Shown: in pieces, positions 42,381-50,256 of the stretch
How positions within the stretch are numbered: the first letter of the stretch is position 1
How the letters are laid out: every line of letters starts with the position of its first letter
DNA from: Palsa-504 sp963753195
GTDB taxonomy: Bacteria > Actinomycetota > Actinomycetes > Streptosporangiales > Streptosporangiaceae
Direction: 5' to 3'
DNA length: 64,000 nt
Assembly (NCBI GenBank): GCA_963753195.1
Contig: CAVWBH010000009.1
Span: forward strand, 1 to 64,000
Made by a program: the position numbers and the translations under genes
The notes under the pieces: model-generated
The model's input: the letters and a program-made list of their open reading frames with translations, nothing else
Told to the model about the DNA's origin: nothing
The model's database searches: none

Positions 42381-43466
42381 ATGTCCGCCTATTACGCAGC
42401 ACCCGGCGCTGACCCGGCGGCGGTCATCGGGCAGGAGGAACTCGCGCCGGTCCTCGTCGCGTTCGCGGGCCCGGCCGCGCAGTCACGACTGACGGTGCTC
42501 ATCCGGCTCCTGATGGTCATCCCGCACCTCATCGTGCTGTGGGCGCTCGCCATCGCCGCCTACGTGGTCGTGATCATCGGCTGGTTCGGCGCCTTGTTCA
42601 CCGGGCGGCTGCCCACCTTTGCGGCCGACTACCTGGCCGGCTTCGTGCGCTGGCAGACCCGGGTGTTCGGGTACGCGATCCTGCTCACGGACGCGTATCC
42701 GCCGTTCACGCTGGAGGATGCGGACTACCCGATCCGGGTCGCGGTCCGGCCGGGCCGGCTGAACCGGCTGGCCGTCTTGTTCAGGTTCTTCCTGCTCATC
42801 CCGGCCTGGATCGTGCAGACGGTGGTGAGCTACGGCGCGTTCACCATCGTCCAGTTCGTGAGCTGGCTGATCGTGCTGATCACGGGCCGGATGCCCGGTG
42901 CCCTGTACCAGGCGCTGGCCGCCGTGCTGCGCTTCCAGACTAGGGTCCTCGGGTTCGCGTTCATGCTGACCAGCGCGTATCCCTTCGGGCTGTACGGCGA
43001 TGCCCAGCCGGCCGGGAGCACAGACGCGCAGCCGGGGTACGGGGACCCGCAGGGCTGGGCGACGCGGGCTCCGAACGACCCGCAGGGCTGGCCGGCGCAA
43101 GCTCCCGGTGACCCGCAGGACGAAGCGACGCAAGCACCAGGGGACCCGCAGGGGTGGCCGACCCAGGCTACGGGTAACCCGCAGGCCGGGGCGACGCAGC
43201 AGCCGGAGTACGGCCAGCTGCCGGCGTACGGGCAGGCGGGGTACGGGCAGGCGGGGTACGAGGGCGGCGCGGGACGGGGCCGGGGACGGGAGCAATGTCC
43301 TGGTGGCTCGTGCTGTCCGGGGCGGCTAAGAAGCTGGTTACCGTCTTTATCGTGCTCGGCGTGCTGTTCGCGATCGGGCAGGGGGTGGTCCAGGCCACCG
43401 TCACCGGCAAGGCCGTCACCGCCGCCCAGGCGCGCAGCCAGCTGCAGGCGGACGTCAACCCGCTGA
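42381..43466 (+). CDS. DUF4389 membrane protein, N-terminal part (frameshifted gene)
   Basis: ATG at 42381 with a ribosome-binding site (gagggag). Residues 30-210 hold two DUF4389-type halves, each with a hydrophobic pair and the RWQTRV / RFQTRV plus TDAYPPF / TSAYPF motifs (FVRWQTRVFGYAILLTDAYP and AVLRFQTRVLGFAFMLTSAY). Then come five DPQGW-type repeats and a Gly/Arg stretch. After about 43290 the frame turns into Cys/Arg/Ser-rich nonsense, whereas another frame (43295-43786) supplies a membrane helix and an extracellular domain. The two are very probably one gene of about 465 codons broken by a one- or two-base slip in G-runs. Confidence 0.75.
   Translation: MSAYYAAPGADPAAVIGQEELAPVLVAFAGPAAQSRLTVLIRLLMVIPHLIVLWALAIAAYVVVIIGWFGALFTGRLPTFAADYLAGFVRWQTRVFGYAILLTDAYPPFTLEDADYPIRVAVRPGRLNRLAVLFRFFLLIPAWIVQTVVSYGAFTIVQFVSWLIVLITGRMPGALYQALAAVLRFQTRVLGFAFMLTSAYPFGLYGDAQPAGSTDAQPGYGDPQGWATRAPNDPQGWPAQAPGDPQDEATQAPGDPQGWPTQATGNPQAGATQQPEYGQLPAYGQAGYGQAGYEGGAGRGRGREQCPGGSCCPGRLRSWLPSLSCSACCSRSGRGWSRPPSPARPSPPPRRAASCRRTSTR
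43044..43208 (+). repeat. Five 33-bp repeats (DPQGWxxQAxG) in the DUF4389 gene
   Basis: Units start at 43044, 43077, 43110, 43143 and 43176. Each encodes an 11-residue peptide of the form D-P-Q-G-W-(A/P)-x-Q-A-x-G with scattered substitutions, ending in GATQQPE. They form the hydrophilic spacer between the DUF4389 domain and the final membrane helix. Confidence 0.85.
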
Positions 43467-43786
43467 ACGCCACGCTCAGCAGCTACAACTCGCAGGTACA
43501 GGCATGCCAGACCAACGCGTGCGTCAGCGCCCTCAACCGCGATGTGGCTGCCGCCTTCAGCACGTTTGCCAGCCAGGTCAGCGACATCAAAATGCCGTCC
43601 AGCCAGGCCAGCGCGAGCGCGGCGAGCCTGGCCTCGGCCTCGTCGCATGTGGCCAGCATTTACACCGCGCTGGCCAAGGCGACCTCGGCGAGCCAGTATC
43701 AGAGCATTGCCGCTGGCCTGCAGCAGGCCGCCGTCCAGGTAAGCAGCGACTACACCGCCCTGCGCAACGACCTGGGCAACTCGTGA
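43295..43786 (+). CDS. C-terminal part of the DUF4389 gene, or separate membrane-anchored protein
   Basis: 163 residues if read from the ATG at 43295, which has a plausible ribosome-binding site (cggggacgggag). One N-terminal helix (VTVFIVLGVLFAIGQGVVQA) and an external Ser/Ala-rich domain with one Cys pair (QVQACQTNACVSALNRDVAA) and long helices. In related DUF4389 proteins such a segment follows the DUF4389 domain in the same chain, so this is more likely its displaced C-terminus than an independent gene, though the start signal leaves that open. Confidence 0.6.
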   Translation: MSWWLVLSGAAKKLVTVFIVLGVLFAIGQGVVQATVTGKAVTAAQARSQLQADVNPLNATLSSYNSQVQACQTNACVSALNRDVAAAFSTFASQVSDIKMPSSQASASAASLASASSHVASIYTALAKATSASQYQSIAAGLQQAAVQVSSDYTALRNDLGNS

Positions 43787-43873
43787 GCCGGCCGCCGCGC
43801 CGAACATCTCATTGGCACTTGTGAGTCGCGTCATACGTCTTACACTCAAGAAAGGCGTCCGCGGGAGGGTCAG

Positions 43874-44383
43874 TTGGCATACGGTCCAGGTCAGGCATTT
43901 CCGCCTCAGCCTCCTGTGCCTGAGGGCGGCGGCATCAACCCCGCCTGGCTGGCGGCGAGCGCGGACCGGGAGCGGGCCGTGGGCGTGCTCCGGGCCGGTT
44001 TCACCGAAGGCCGGCTGACCCAGGACGAGCTCGACGAGCGGGTCGAGCAGGCCTACGCGGCGCGTACCTACGGGCAGCTGTGGGCGCTGACCGCGGACCT
44101 GCCGGTCGGGGCGCTGCCTTACCCGCAGGTCCCGACCGGGACCGGCACCCTGGTGCCGCAGGCTCCCGCGGCCGCCAGCACCTGGCGTCCGGCCGCCGCG
44201 CTGGTCATCACCGCGCTGGTGATCTTCACGCTGGCCGCGCTGATCACCGCGATTATCACCGCGCACACCCAGACGGTGGTGTACACGCCGTTCCAGCACG
44301 TGAACCTGGCCCCGTTCGTCCAGCACGCGGGACCGCTGAGCGCGGGCCACCAGGGCGGGCCGTTCGGCTCGGCGGGCGGCTGA
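43874..44383 (+). CDS. DUF1707 membrane protein
   Basis: 169 residues from TTG at 43874, after the ribosome-binding site gggagggt. DUF1707 domain at about 25-80 (INPAWLAASADRERAVGVLR then AGFTEGRLTQDELDERVEQA), a short Pro/Thr-rich spacer and one membrane helix (AAALVITALVIFTLAALITA), then a short external tail. It has the same domain as the protein at 41329-42102; with the DUF4389 gene between them they form a small membrane-protein cluster. Confidence 0.82.
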   Translation: MAYGPGQAFPPQPPVPEGGGINPAWLAASADRERAVGVLRAGFTEGRLTQDELDERVEQAYAARTYGQLWALTADLPVGALPYPQVPTGTGTLVPQAPAAASTWRPAAALVITALVIFTLAALITAIITAHTQTVVYTPFQHVNLAPFVQHAGPLSAGHQGGPFGSAGG

Positions 44384-44428
44384 GCGGTCAGCGGCCGCTG
44401 ATACCAGGGTTCGTTCGGTAAAAAGTTC

Positions 44429-46291
44429 TTATCGCGGCTTGCGGTCGGTTAGCTGGGTGGACAACGCCGCGACGAAGGCCTCCTGCGGGACGTCGACCCG
44501 GCCGATGGTCTTCATCCGCTTCTTGCCTTCCTTCTGCCGCTCCAGCAGCTTGCGCTTGCGGGTGATGTCGCCGCCGTAGCACTTGGCCAGCACGTCCTTG
44601 CGCAGCGCGCGGATGTTCTCCCGGGCGATGATGCGCGCGCCGACGGCGGCCTGGATCGGCACCTCGTACTGCTGGCGCGGGATCAGCTCCTTCAGCTTGG
44701 CCGTCATGGACAGCCCGTACTCGCGGGCCTCGTCGGCGTGCACGATCTGGCTGAACGCGTCCACCGGCTGGCCCTGGAGCAGGATGTCGACCTTGACCAG
44801 GTCGGCCTGCTGCTCGCCGTCGGGCTCGTAGTCCAGCGAGGCATAGCCGCGGGTCCGGGACTTGAGCTGGTCGAAGAAGTCGAAGATGATCTCCGCGAGC
44901 GGCAGCATGTAGCGGATCTCCACCCGGTCCGCGGACAGGTAGTCCATGCCGACCAGGGCGCCGCGCCGGCTCTGGCACAGTTCCATGATCGCGCCGATGT
45001 ACTCCGCGGGCGAGATGATCGTGGCCCGCACGACGGGCTCGAAGACCTTGTCCACCTTGCCTGCTTGCGGCACGGCCGGGCCGCCCGGGAAGTCGCTCGG
45101 GTTGGTCACCCGCAGCTCCTTGCCGGTGTCCATGACGACGCGGTAGACGGCGTTCGGCGCGGTGGAGATCAGCGACAGGTCGAACTCACGCTCCAGCCGC
45201 TCGCGGACGATCTCCATGTGCAGCAGGCCGAGGAACCCGCAGCGGAAGCCGAACCCGAGGGCATCGCTGGTCTCCGGCTCGTACACCAGCGCAGCGTCGT
45301 TCAGCCGGAGCTTGTCCAGCGCGTCGCGCAGGTCCGGGTAGTCGTCGCCGTCCACCGGGTACAGGCCGGAGAACACCATCGGCTTGGGATGGTCGTAGCC
45401 GGCCAGCGGCTTGCTCGCCGGGTGAGCCGCGCTGGTCACGGTGTCGCCGACCCGGGCCTGGCGGACGTCCTTGACCCCGCTGATCAGGTAGCCGACCTCG
45501 CCTGCGGCCAGGCTGTCGGACGGCTCCGGCTCGGGCGAGATGACGCCCACCTCGAGCGTCTCGTGCGCCGTGCCGGTGGACATCATCAGGGACCGCTCGC
45601 GCTTGGTGAGCCTGCCGTCCACGACCCGGACGTAGGTGACCACGCCGCGGTAGGTGTCGTACATCGAGTCGAAGATGAGGGCGCGGGCCTCGGCGTCCGG
45701 GTCGCCGGCCGGGGCCGGGACGAGCCGGACGATCTCGTGCAGCAGGTTCTCCACGCCCTCGCCGGTCTTGGCGCTGACCCGCAGGACCTCGGCCGGATCG
45801 CAGCCGATGATCCCGGCGATCTCGGCCGCGTAGCGGTCGGGCTGCGCGGCGGGCAGGTCGATCTTGTTCAGCACCGGGATGATCCTCAGGTCGCCGTCCA
45901 GGGCCAGGTAGAGGTTGGCCAGCGTCTGCGCCTCGATGCCCTGCGCGGCGTCCACCAGCAGGACCGCTCCCTCGCAGGCGGCCAGGCTGCGGGACACCTC
46001 GTAGGTGAAGTCCACGTGACCCGGGGTGTCGATGAGGTTGAGCACGTACTGCTCGTTCTCGCTGGTCCAGGGCAGCCTGACGGCCTGGCTCTTGATCGTG
46101 ATGCCGCGCTCGCGCTCGATGTCCATCCGGTCCAGGTACTGCGCGCGCATCTGGCGCCCCTCCACCACGCCGGTGAGCTGGAGCATCCGGTCGGCCAGCG
46201 TCGACTTACCGTGATCGATGTGCGCGATGATGCAGAAGTTCCTGATCACGGCCTGGTCGGTATGACCGGGGGTAGGGCTGGAAGGTGACAC
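44429..46291 (-). CDS. lepA: Elongation factor 4 (LepA)
   Basis: 620 residues from the GTG at 46291; the frame is open further upstream but that part is not conserved, and no strong ribosome-binding site decides. GTPase domain with G1 IAHIDHGKSTLADRMLQ, G2 region ERERGITIKSQAVRL, G3 LIDTPGHVDFTYEVS and G4 VLNKIDLP. The LepA C-terminal domain is complete (CYGGDITRKRKLLERQKEGK then KRMKTIGRVDVPQEAFVAAL). It back-translocates or remodels stalled ribosomes. Divergent from rpsT, the usual arrangement. Confidence 0.97.
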   Translation of the reverse strand: MSPSSPTPGHTDQAVIRNFCIIAHIDHGKSTLADRMLQLTGVVEGRQMRAQYLDRMDIERERGITIKSQAVRLPWTSENEQYVLNLIDTPGHVDFTYEVSRSLAACEGAVLLVDAAQGIEAQTLANLYLALDGDLRIIPVLNKIDLPAAQPDRYAAEIAGIIGCDPAEVLRVSAKTGEGVENLLHEIVRLVPAPAGDPDAEARALIFDSMYDTYRGVVTYVRVVDGRLTKRERSLMMSTGTAHETLEVGVISPEPEPSDSLAAGEVGYLISGVKDVRQARVGDTVTSAAHPASKPLAGYDHPKPMVFSGLYPVDGDDYPDLRDALDKLRLNDAALVYEPETSDALGFGFRCGFLGLLHMEIVRERLEREFDLSLISTAPNAVYRVVMDTGKELRVTNPSDFPGGPAVPQAGKVDKVFEPVVRATIISPAEYIGAIMELCQSRRGALVGMDYLSADRVEIRYMLPLAEIIFDFFDQLKSRTRGYASLDYEPDGEQQADLVKVDILLQGQPVDAFSQIVHADEAREYGLSMTAKLKELIPRQQYEVPIQAAVGARIIARENIRALRKDVLAKCYGGDITRKRKLLERQKEGKKRMKTIGRVDVPQEAFVAALSTQLTDRKPR

Positions 46292-46485
46292 GCAGTTCCG
46301 TTTCGGGTGACTCGTCGGGATGTTCCATGATCCCATGGCGGGCGCGCTGCCCCCGCCGTCAGCTGCACGAGGGCCTGCGGTTTGAGTGTAGGGCTTCGGC
46401 TCGGATAAGCTTCGTCGTCGCGTGACCACCCGCCAGCTTCTGGTCGTCGCGGCACCACCCGCCAACTTCTGAAGGACTCCCACGC

Positions 46486-46755
46486 GTGGCGAACATTAAG
46501 TCTCAGATCAAGCGCAACAAGCAGAACGAGAAGGCGCACCAGCGGAACAAGGCTGTCAAGTCATCGCTGCGCACGTCGGTCCGTAAATTCCGCGAGGCCG
46601 CGGACGGCGGGGACGTGACGGAGGCGGAGACCGCGCTGCGGGCCGCCTGCCGGCAGCTGGACAAGGCCGCGAGCAAGGGCGTCATCCACAAGAACCAGGC
46701 CGCGAACCGCAAGTCCGCGATCGCCAAGCGTTACGCCGAGCTCCAGCAGGCTTAG
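46486..46755 (+). CDS. rpsT: 30S ribosomal protein S20
   Basis: 89 residues, starting MANIKSQIKRNKQNEKAHQR, very basic and helical, with the family end HKNQAANRKSAIAKRYAELQ. It binds 16S rRNA early in 30S assembly. Start is GTG at 46486. Complete. A tandem repeat with hairpin potential follows the stop. Confidence 0.97.
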   Translation: MANIKSQIKRNKQNEKAHQRNKAVKSSLRTSVRKFREAADGGDVTEAETALRAACRQLDKAASKGVIHKNQAANRKSAIAKRYAELQQA

Positions 46756-46770
46756 CGCTCTCCCCTCTCC

Positions 46771-46827
46771 CCGGGCCGGGCCTGCTCCTTGGCCCGGGCC
46801 GGGCCTGCTCCTTGGCCCGGGCCGGGT
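46771..46827. terminator. Tandem 23-bp repeats with hairpin potential after rpsT
   Basis: Units ccgggccgggcctgctcctt+ggc at 46771 and 46794 are identical and a third is partial at 46817. Each begins ccgggcc and is followed by ggcccgg, so nested hairpins can form. It lies between rpsT and the convergent ATP-binding protein gene and may act as a bidirectional terminator; there is no T-run. Confidence 0.5.
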
Positions 46828-46864
46828 CCCTGGTCGGCTCCGGGGCCGGGCCCAGTACCGCGAT

Positions 46865-47311
46865 TCAGCCTCGCAGCGCGTCGAGTTCAGCCCAGACGGC
46901 CTTGCCCCGGGGAGTCTGGCGCACTCCCCAGCTGGTGGTCAGGGCCGCCACCAGGATGAGCCCGAAACCCGACTCGTCGCAATCGTCCAAACTGCGCAGC
47001 TGCGGCCAGCGCGGGTCAGCATCCAGGACCTCCACGTGCAGCCAGGGGCCCGCGCTGGTGAGCTCAAGCGTTATCACGCCGGTTTCCCCGGCATGCTGCA
47101 CGGCGTTGGTGACCAGTTCGGAAACGATCAAGACCGTGGTCTCGGCCAGGTCTTCGAGCTGCCAGCCGGCCAGCGCGTCACGAGCGGCCCGCCGCGCCAG
47201 CCGCACCGCCTGCGCGGCGGCCGGCAGCGTCAGCCGCACCCTGTCCCGGGATCTCCAGGCCCCGCTGGGGCACTCCTGATCGCCGCGGAACTCACCATGA
47301 TCAGCCATCAT
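46865..47311 (-). CDS. ATP-binding protein, anti-sigma/HATPase_c type
   Basis: 148 residues from ATG at 47311. HATPase/anti-sigma kinase fold of the SpoIIAB/RsbW kind: N box ETTVLIVSELVTNAVQHAGE and glycine box CDESGFGLILVAALTTSWGV. It may phosphorylate or bind an anti-anti-sigma partner, but no partner gene is nearby; solo copies are very numerous in actinomycetes. A 35-codon ORF ends 11 bases upstream. The longer frame upstream is not believed. Confidence 0.85.
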   Translation of the reverse strand: MMADHGEFRGDQECPSGAWRSRDRVRLTLPAAAQAVRLARRAARDALAGWQLEDLAETTVLIVSELVTNAVQHAGETGVITLELTSAGPWLHVEVLDADPRWPQLRSLDDCDESGFGLILVAALTTSWGVRQTPRGKAVWAELDALRG

Positions 47312-47322
47312 CGCCTCAAGCC

Positions 47323-47430
47323 TCAACCTCGTCGTCCGCCGCCCCCGGGGCACTGCTGCTGCGACAGCGGGTATCCCGCGGCGCTCGGCTGCGGGTACCA
47401 CGCTTCGGGCGGCGTCCAGGGGCGGTTCAT
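47323..47430 (-). CDS. Small ORF (35 aa) directly upstream of the ATP-binding protein
   Basis: ATG at 47430 is preceded by ggggaggcgcc, a strong ribosome-binding site. The product begins MNRPWTPPEAWYPQPSAAGY and ends GGGGRRG, rich in Pro, Gln and Gly. The TGA is 11 bases before the next gene's start, fitting coupling. No motif is recognised; it may be a leader ORF or a small protein. Confidence 0.4.
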   Translation of the reverse strand: MNRPWTPPEAWYPQPSAAGYPLSQQQCPGGGGRRG

Positions 47431-47667
47431 GGCGCCTCCCCGTGCTCTTTACTACTGACGAGTATCGGGCGCGCGGCTCATCTTCAGCCGAAGGGAAGCT
47501 GAACACTAACCGATTAAAATTTGGTTATTATCTGACCTTTTTCTGACCGTCAGCTGACTGGTGCTTCTGACGATGCTGGCCCCGCCGGCCGATGGCAGGG
47601 CCTGGTGTCCGTGTCCCGGGTCCGCCGGGCGCCTGGCTTCGGCCGCTGCGGCGGTACCGGAGGATGT

Positions 47668-48510
47668 CTAGGAGAACGCGGCAGCGTAGTCGGCGGCGAA
47701 CTGCTCGAAGGAGCGGGCGGGACGGCCGAGCAGCGAGGGGACGTCGCCGGTGACCCATTCGGCGTCGCCGTCGGCGGTCAGGCGGAATGCCTGGGCGTTC
47801 ATCTCCGCGATCTGCCCGGGGACGCCGGCCCGGATCATCGCGTCCTTGTTCTCCTCGAAGGTGAGCTCCCGGTAGGTGATGGTCCTGCCGAGCAGCTTCG
47901 ACAGCACGGCGGCCACGTCGTAGTTGGATATCAGCCCGGGACCGGAGAGCCAGTAGGTCTGGCCGGCATGCCCAGTGGGGGCGGCGGCGATCCCGGCGGC
48001 CACGGCTGCGACGTCGCGGGCGTCGACCAGGCCGGAGCGGCCCTGGCCGGCCGAGGACCCGAAGCTGCTCGTCTTCGCGATCGCCGGGGCCAGCGCCAGC
48101 AGGTTCTGCATGTAGGCGTTCGACCGCAGCAGCGTGTGCGGGATTCCGGAGGCAGCCAGCCCCGCCTCGATCTCGGCCTGCCAGCGCCGCCGCGCGATCG
48201 GCGAGTCCGCCGAGGCCTTGCTGGTCGCTTTGACGACATGGCCCGCGCCGGCCCGGGCCGCGCTGCGGACCACGTTCAGCTCCTGGGCGGGCACGGCCGG
48301 GCTGACCAGCACCACGGCGCTGACGCCCGCCATCGCGTCATCAATGCTCGCCCGCACATCCAGGTCACCTTCGGCGACCTCCGCGCCGGCATCGGCCAGC
48401 GCCGTCACCTTCGCCGGATCCCGCACCAGCACCCGGACGGGCACGTCCCGCTCGAGCAGCAGGCGGACCGCCTCGGAGCCGACCTTCCCGGCCGTTGTCA
48501 CAAGAATCAC
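47668..48510 (-). CDS. NmrA-like NAD(P)-binding reductase
   Basis: 280 residues from GTG at 48510. Atypical short-chain dehydrogenase: N-terminal VILVTTAGKVGSEAVRLLLE (a GxxGxxG-like loop), RVLVRDP, VKATSKASADSPIARRRWQA, and PHTLLRSNAYMQNLLALAPA. No Tyr-Lys catalytic pair in the classical spacing is visible, which fits the NmrA/HSCARG group that senses or reduces with NADPH. Related proteins reduce quinones (QorB-type). A broken TetR-type regulator is divergent and two palindromes lie between them, so it is probably the regulator's target. Confidence 0.85.
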   Translation of the reverse strand: MILVTTAGKVGSEAVRLLLERDVPVRVLVRDPAKVTALADAGAEVAEGDLDVRASIDDAMAGVSAVVLVSPAVPAQELNVVRSAARAGAGHVVKATSKASADSPIARRRWQAEIEAGLAASGIPHTLLRSNAYMQNLLALAPAIAKTSSFGSSAGQGRSGLVDARDVAAVAAGIAAAPTGHAGQTYWLSGPGLISNYDVAAVLSKLLGRTITYRELTFEENKDAMIRAGVPGQIAEMNAQAFRLTADGDAEWVTGDVPSLLGRPARSFEQFAADYAAAFS

Positions 48511-48530
48511 GACGAGTCTCTCCGCTCAGT

Positions 48531-48556
48531 CAGAATGGGCCACGTAGCCCATTCTG
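48531..48556. promoter_or_regulatory. 26-bp palindromic operator between the reductase and tetR
   Basis: cagaatgggc, six bases, gcccattctg: perfect 10-bp arms. It lies 21-46 bases upstream of the reductase start and is typical of a TetR-family operator for the divergent pair. Confidence 0.75.
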
Positions 48557-48568
48557 GCCAGAACAAAA

Positions 48569-48584
48569 TGGGTTGTCAAACCCA
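48569..48584. promoter_or_regulatory. Second short palindrome, tgggtt-N4-aaccca
   Basis: Perfect 6-bp arms between the first operator and the tetR start. It shares tggg/ccca with the first palindrome, so it may be a weaker second binding site. Confidence 0.45.
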
Positions 48585-48605
48585 GAAAACTGGTATCATT
48601 GAGGG

Positions 48606-49096
48606 GTGGAAAACGAGGCACGTGACCAGCTGAGGCTCACTCCCAAGGGAGAGCGCACCCGGAGCCGGATCGTCGAGGCGGCCGCCCAGCTGATCTACGA
48701 GCGCGGTGTCCGCTGGATGACATCAGGTCAGTGGCCGGGGTGAGCGGGTCGCAGCTGTCCCACTACTTCGCCGGCAAGGACGAGCTTGTGCAGGCGGTCA
48801 TCGACTACCAGGCCGGAACCATCACCGGCAACCAGCAGCAGGCCGATCTCGGCCGCCCCGAAGGGCTCCGGGCCTGGCGGGACACGGTGATCGCCCAGGT
48901 GAAGAGCAGCGAAGGCAAGGGAGGCTGCCCGCTGGGGTCGCTCGCCGGGACCGACGCGCAGGCCCGCGCCCTGATCGCGGCGGGATTCGGGCAGTGGTCA
49001 GCCGCGATCAGCGACGGGCTGCGCCGCCTTTTACGACACCGGGCACTTCCCGGAGGGCACCGACCCGGACGACCTCGCTGTCACCCTCTGGCCTGA
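48606..49096 (+). pseudogene. TetR-family regulator, broken by two frameshifts
   Basis: From GTG at 48606 the product starts ENEARDQLRLTPKGERTRSR then IVEAAAQLIYERGVR and hits a stop. The next frame continues with DDIRSVAGVSGSQLSHYF and AGKDELVQAVIDYQAG, which is the rest of the TetR helix-turn-helix. About ten bases are missing between RGV and DDIR. Near 49030 the frame changes again: another frame reads YDTGHFPEGTDPDDLAVTL, a usual TetR C-terminal piece, then ends early. The intact product cannot be made as read, so the reductase next door may be constitutively expressed, unless these are assembly errors. Confidence 0.8.
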
Positions 49097-49154
49097 AGGC
49101 ACAGACAGCGAGACGGCAAGAAGCCAGGCAGAAATCCCTATTCTGTTCGGACTT

Positions 49155-50144
49155 CTAAGCGCCGTCCGCGCCCACCCGGGCCCCGACGATCCGGCGCACG
49201 GCCCGTTCCAGCGCATACTCCGCGCTGCTCGTCTCGCCCTTGACCTGCGCGTCGGCTTCGGCCACGGCGTGCAGCGCGCGGCCGATACCGGCTGGCGTCC
49301 AGCCGCGCAGCTGCTGCCGCACCCGGTCGATCTTCCACGGCGGGGCGCCCACCTCGGCGGCGAGGGCCGCGGCGTTCTGGCCGCGGCGAGCGGTGCCGAC
49401 CCGGCCGAGCAGCCGGACGCCCTGGGCGAGCGCGCTGCAGATCAGCACGGGCGAGACGCCGGTGGCCAGCGCCCAGCGCAGCTGCTCGAGGGCCTGGGCC
49501 AGATGCCCCTCCACCGCGTGGTCGGCCACGCTGAAGCCAGTCGCCTCGGCGCGGCCCCGGTAGTAGGTGGCCACCACGGCCTCATCGACCTGGTCGGCGT
49601 CGGCGGCGAGCTGCTCGCAGGCGGCCGCGAGCTCACGCAGGTCCGAGCCGACGGCGTCCACCACGGCGCGGGCGGCGGCATCGTCGGCGCGCTGGCCCGC
49701 CCGGCGGAACTCGCTGCGGACGAAGTCCAGCCGCTCGGCGAACCTGGTGACCTTCGGGCACTCGATCACCTGTGCCCCGGCCGCCCGCACGCCCGCCACC
49801 AGGTCCTTGCCCTTGGCGCCGCCCGCGTGCGTCATGATCAGCGCCGCATCCGGCGCCGGGCGGGCCGCGTACCGGGCCAGCTCGGCGGCGACATCCTTGG
49901 ACGCGTTCTGCGCGGCCCTGATCACCACTACGCAGCCGCCGCCGAACAGCGACGGCGAGGTGAGCGAGTCCAGTTCGCCGGGGCCGAGCGCCGCCGCGTC
50001 GAGGTCATGGACATCCCCGGCCTGGCCCGCGTCCCGGCGGCCGGTGATCAGGTCGCGGACGGCGCGGTCGATGAGGAACTCCTCCTCGCCAACCACGATC
50101 GTGACCGGAGCGTCTGCTCGGGATGCCGCGGTGCGCGCTGCCAT
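49155..50144 (-). CDS. holA: DNA polymerase III subunit delta
   Basis: 329 residues from ATG at 50144 (the frame is open upstream but non-conserved). Clamp-loader subunit: N-terminal AAA-like part (VTIVVGEEEFLIDRAVRDLI), ALIMTHAGGAKGKDLV and the family helices FAERLDFVRSEFRRAGQRAD, ending with the collar domain (PWKIDRVRQQLRGWTPAGIG). It opens the beta clamp. Complete. Confidence 0.93.
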   Translation of the reverse strand: MAARTAASRADAPVTIVVGEEEFLIDRAVRDLITGRRDAGQAGDVHDLDAAALGPGELDSLTSPSLFGGGCVVVIRAAQNASKDVAAELARYAARPAPDAALIMTHAGGAKGKDLVAGVRAAGAQVIECPKVTRFAERLDFVRSEFRRAGQRADDAAARAVVDAVGSDLRELAAACEQLAADADQVDEAVVATYYRGRAEATGFSVADHAVEGHLAQALEQLRWALATGVSPVLICSALAQGVRLLGRVGTARRGQNAAALAAEVGAPPWKIDRVRQQLRGWTPAGIGRALHAVAEADAQVKGETSSAEYALERAVRRIVGARVGADGA

Positions 50145-50256
50145 GACCGCAGCATGCCACGCCGCCGGCCGGGCGGGAGAATCGGGCCGCCGGCGCGGTG
50201 CCTCCGAGCGGCTCCGGCGGCGATCAGCCGCGACGGGCCGGTGGCTGCGGAGCGAC

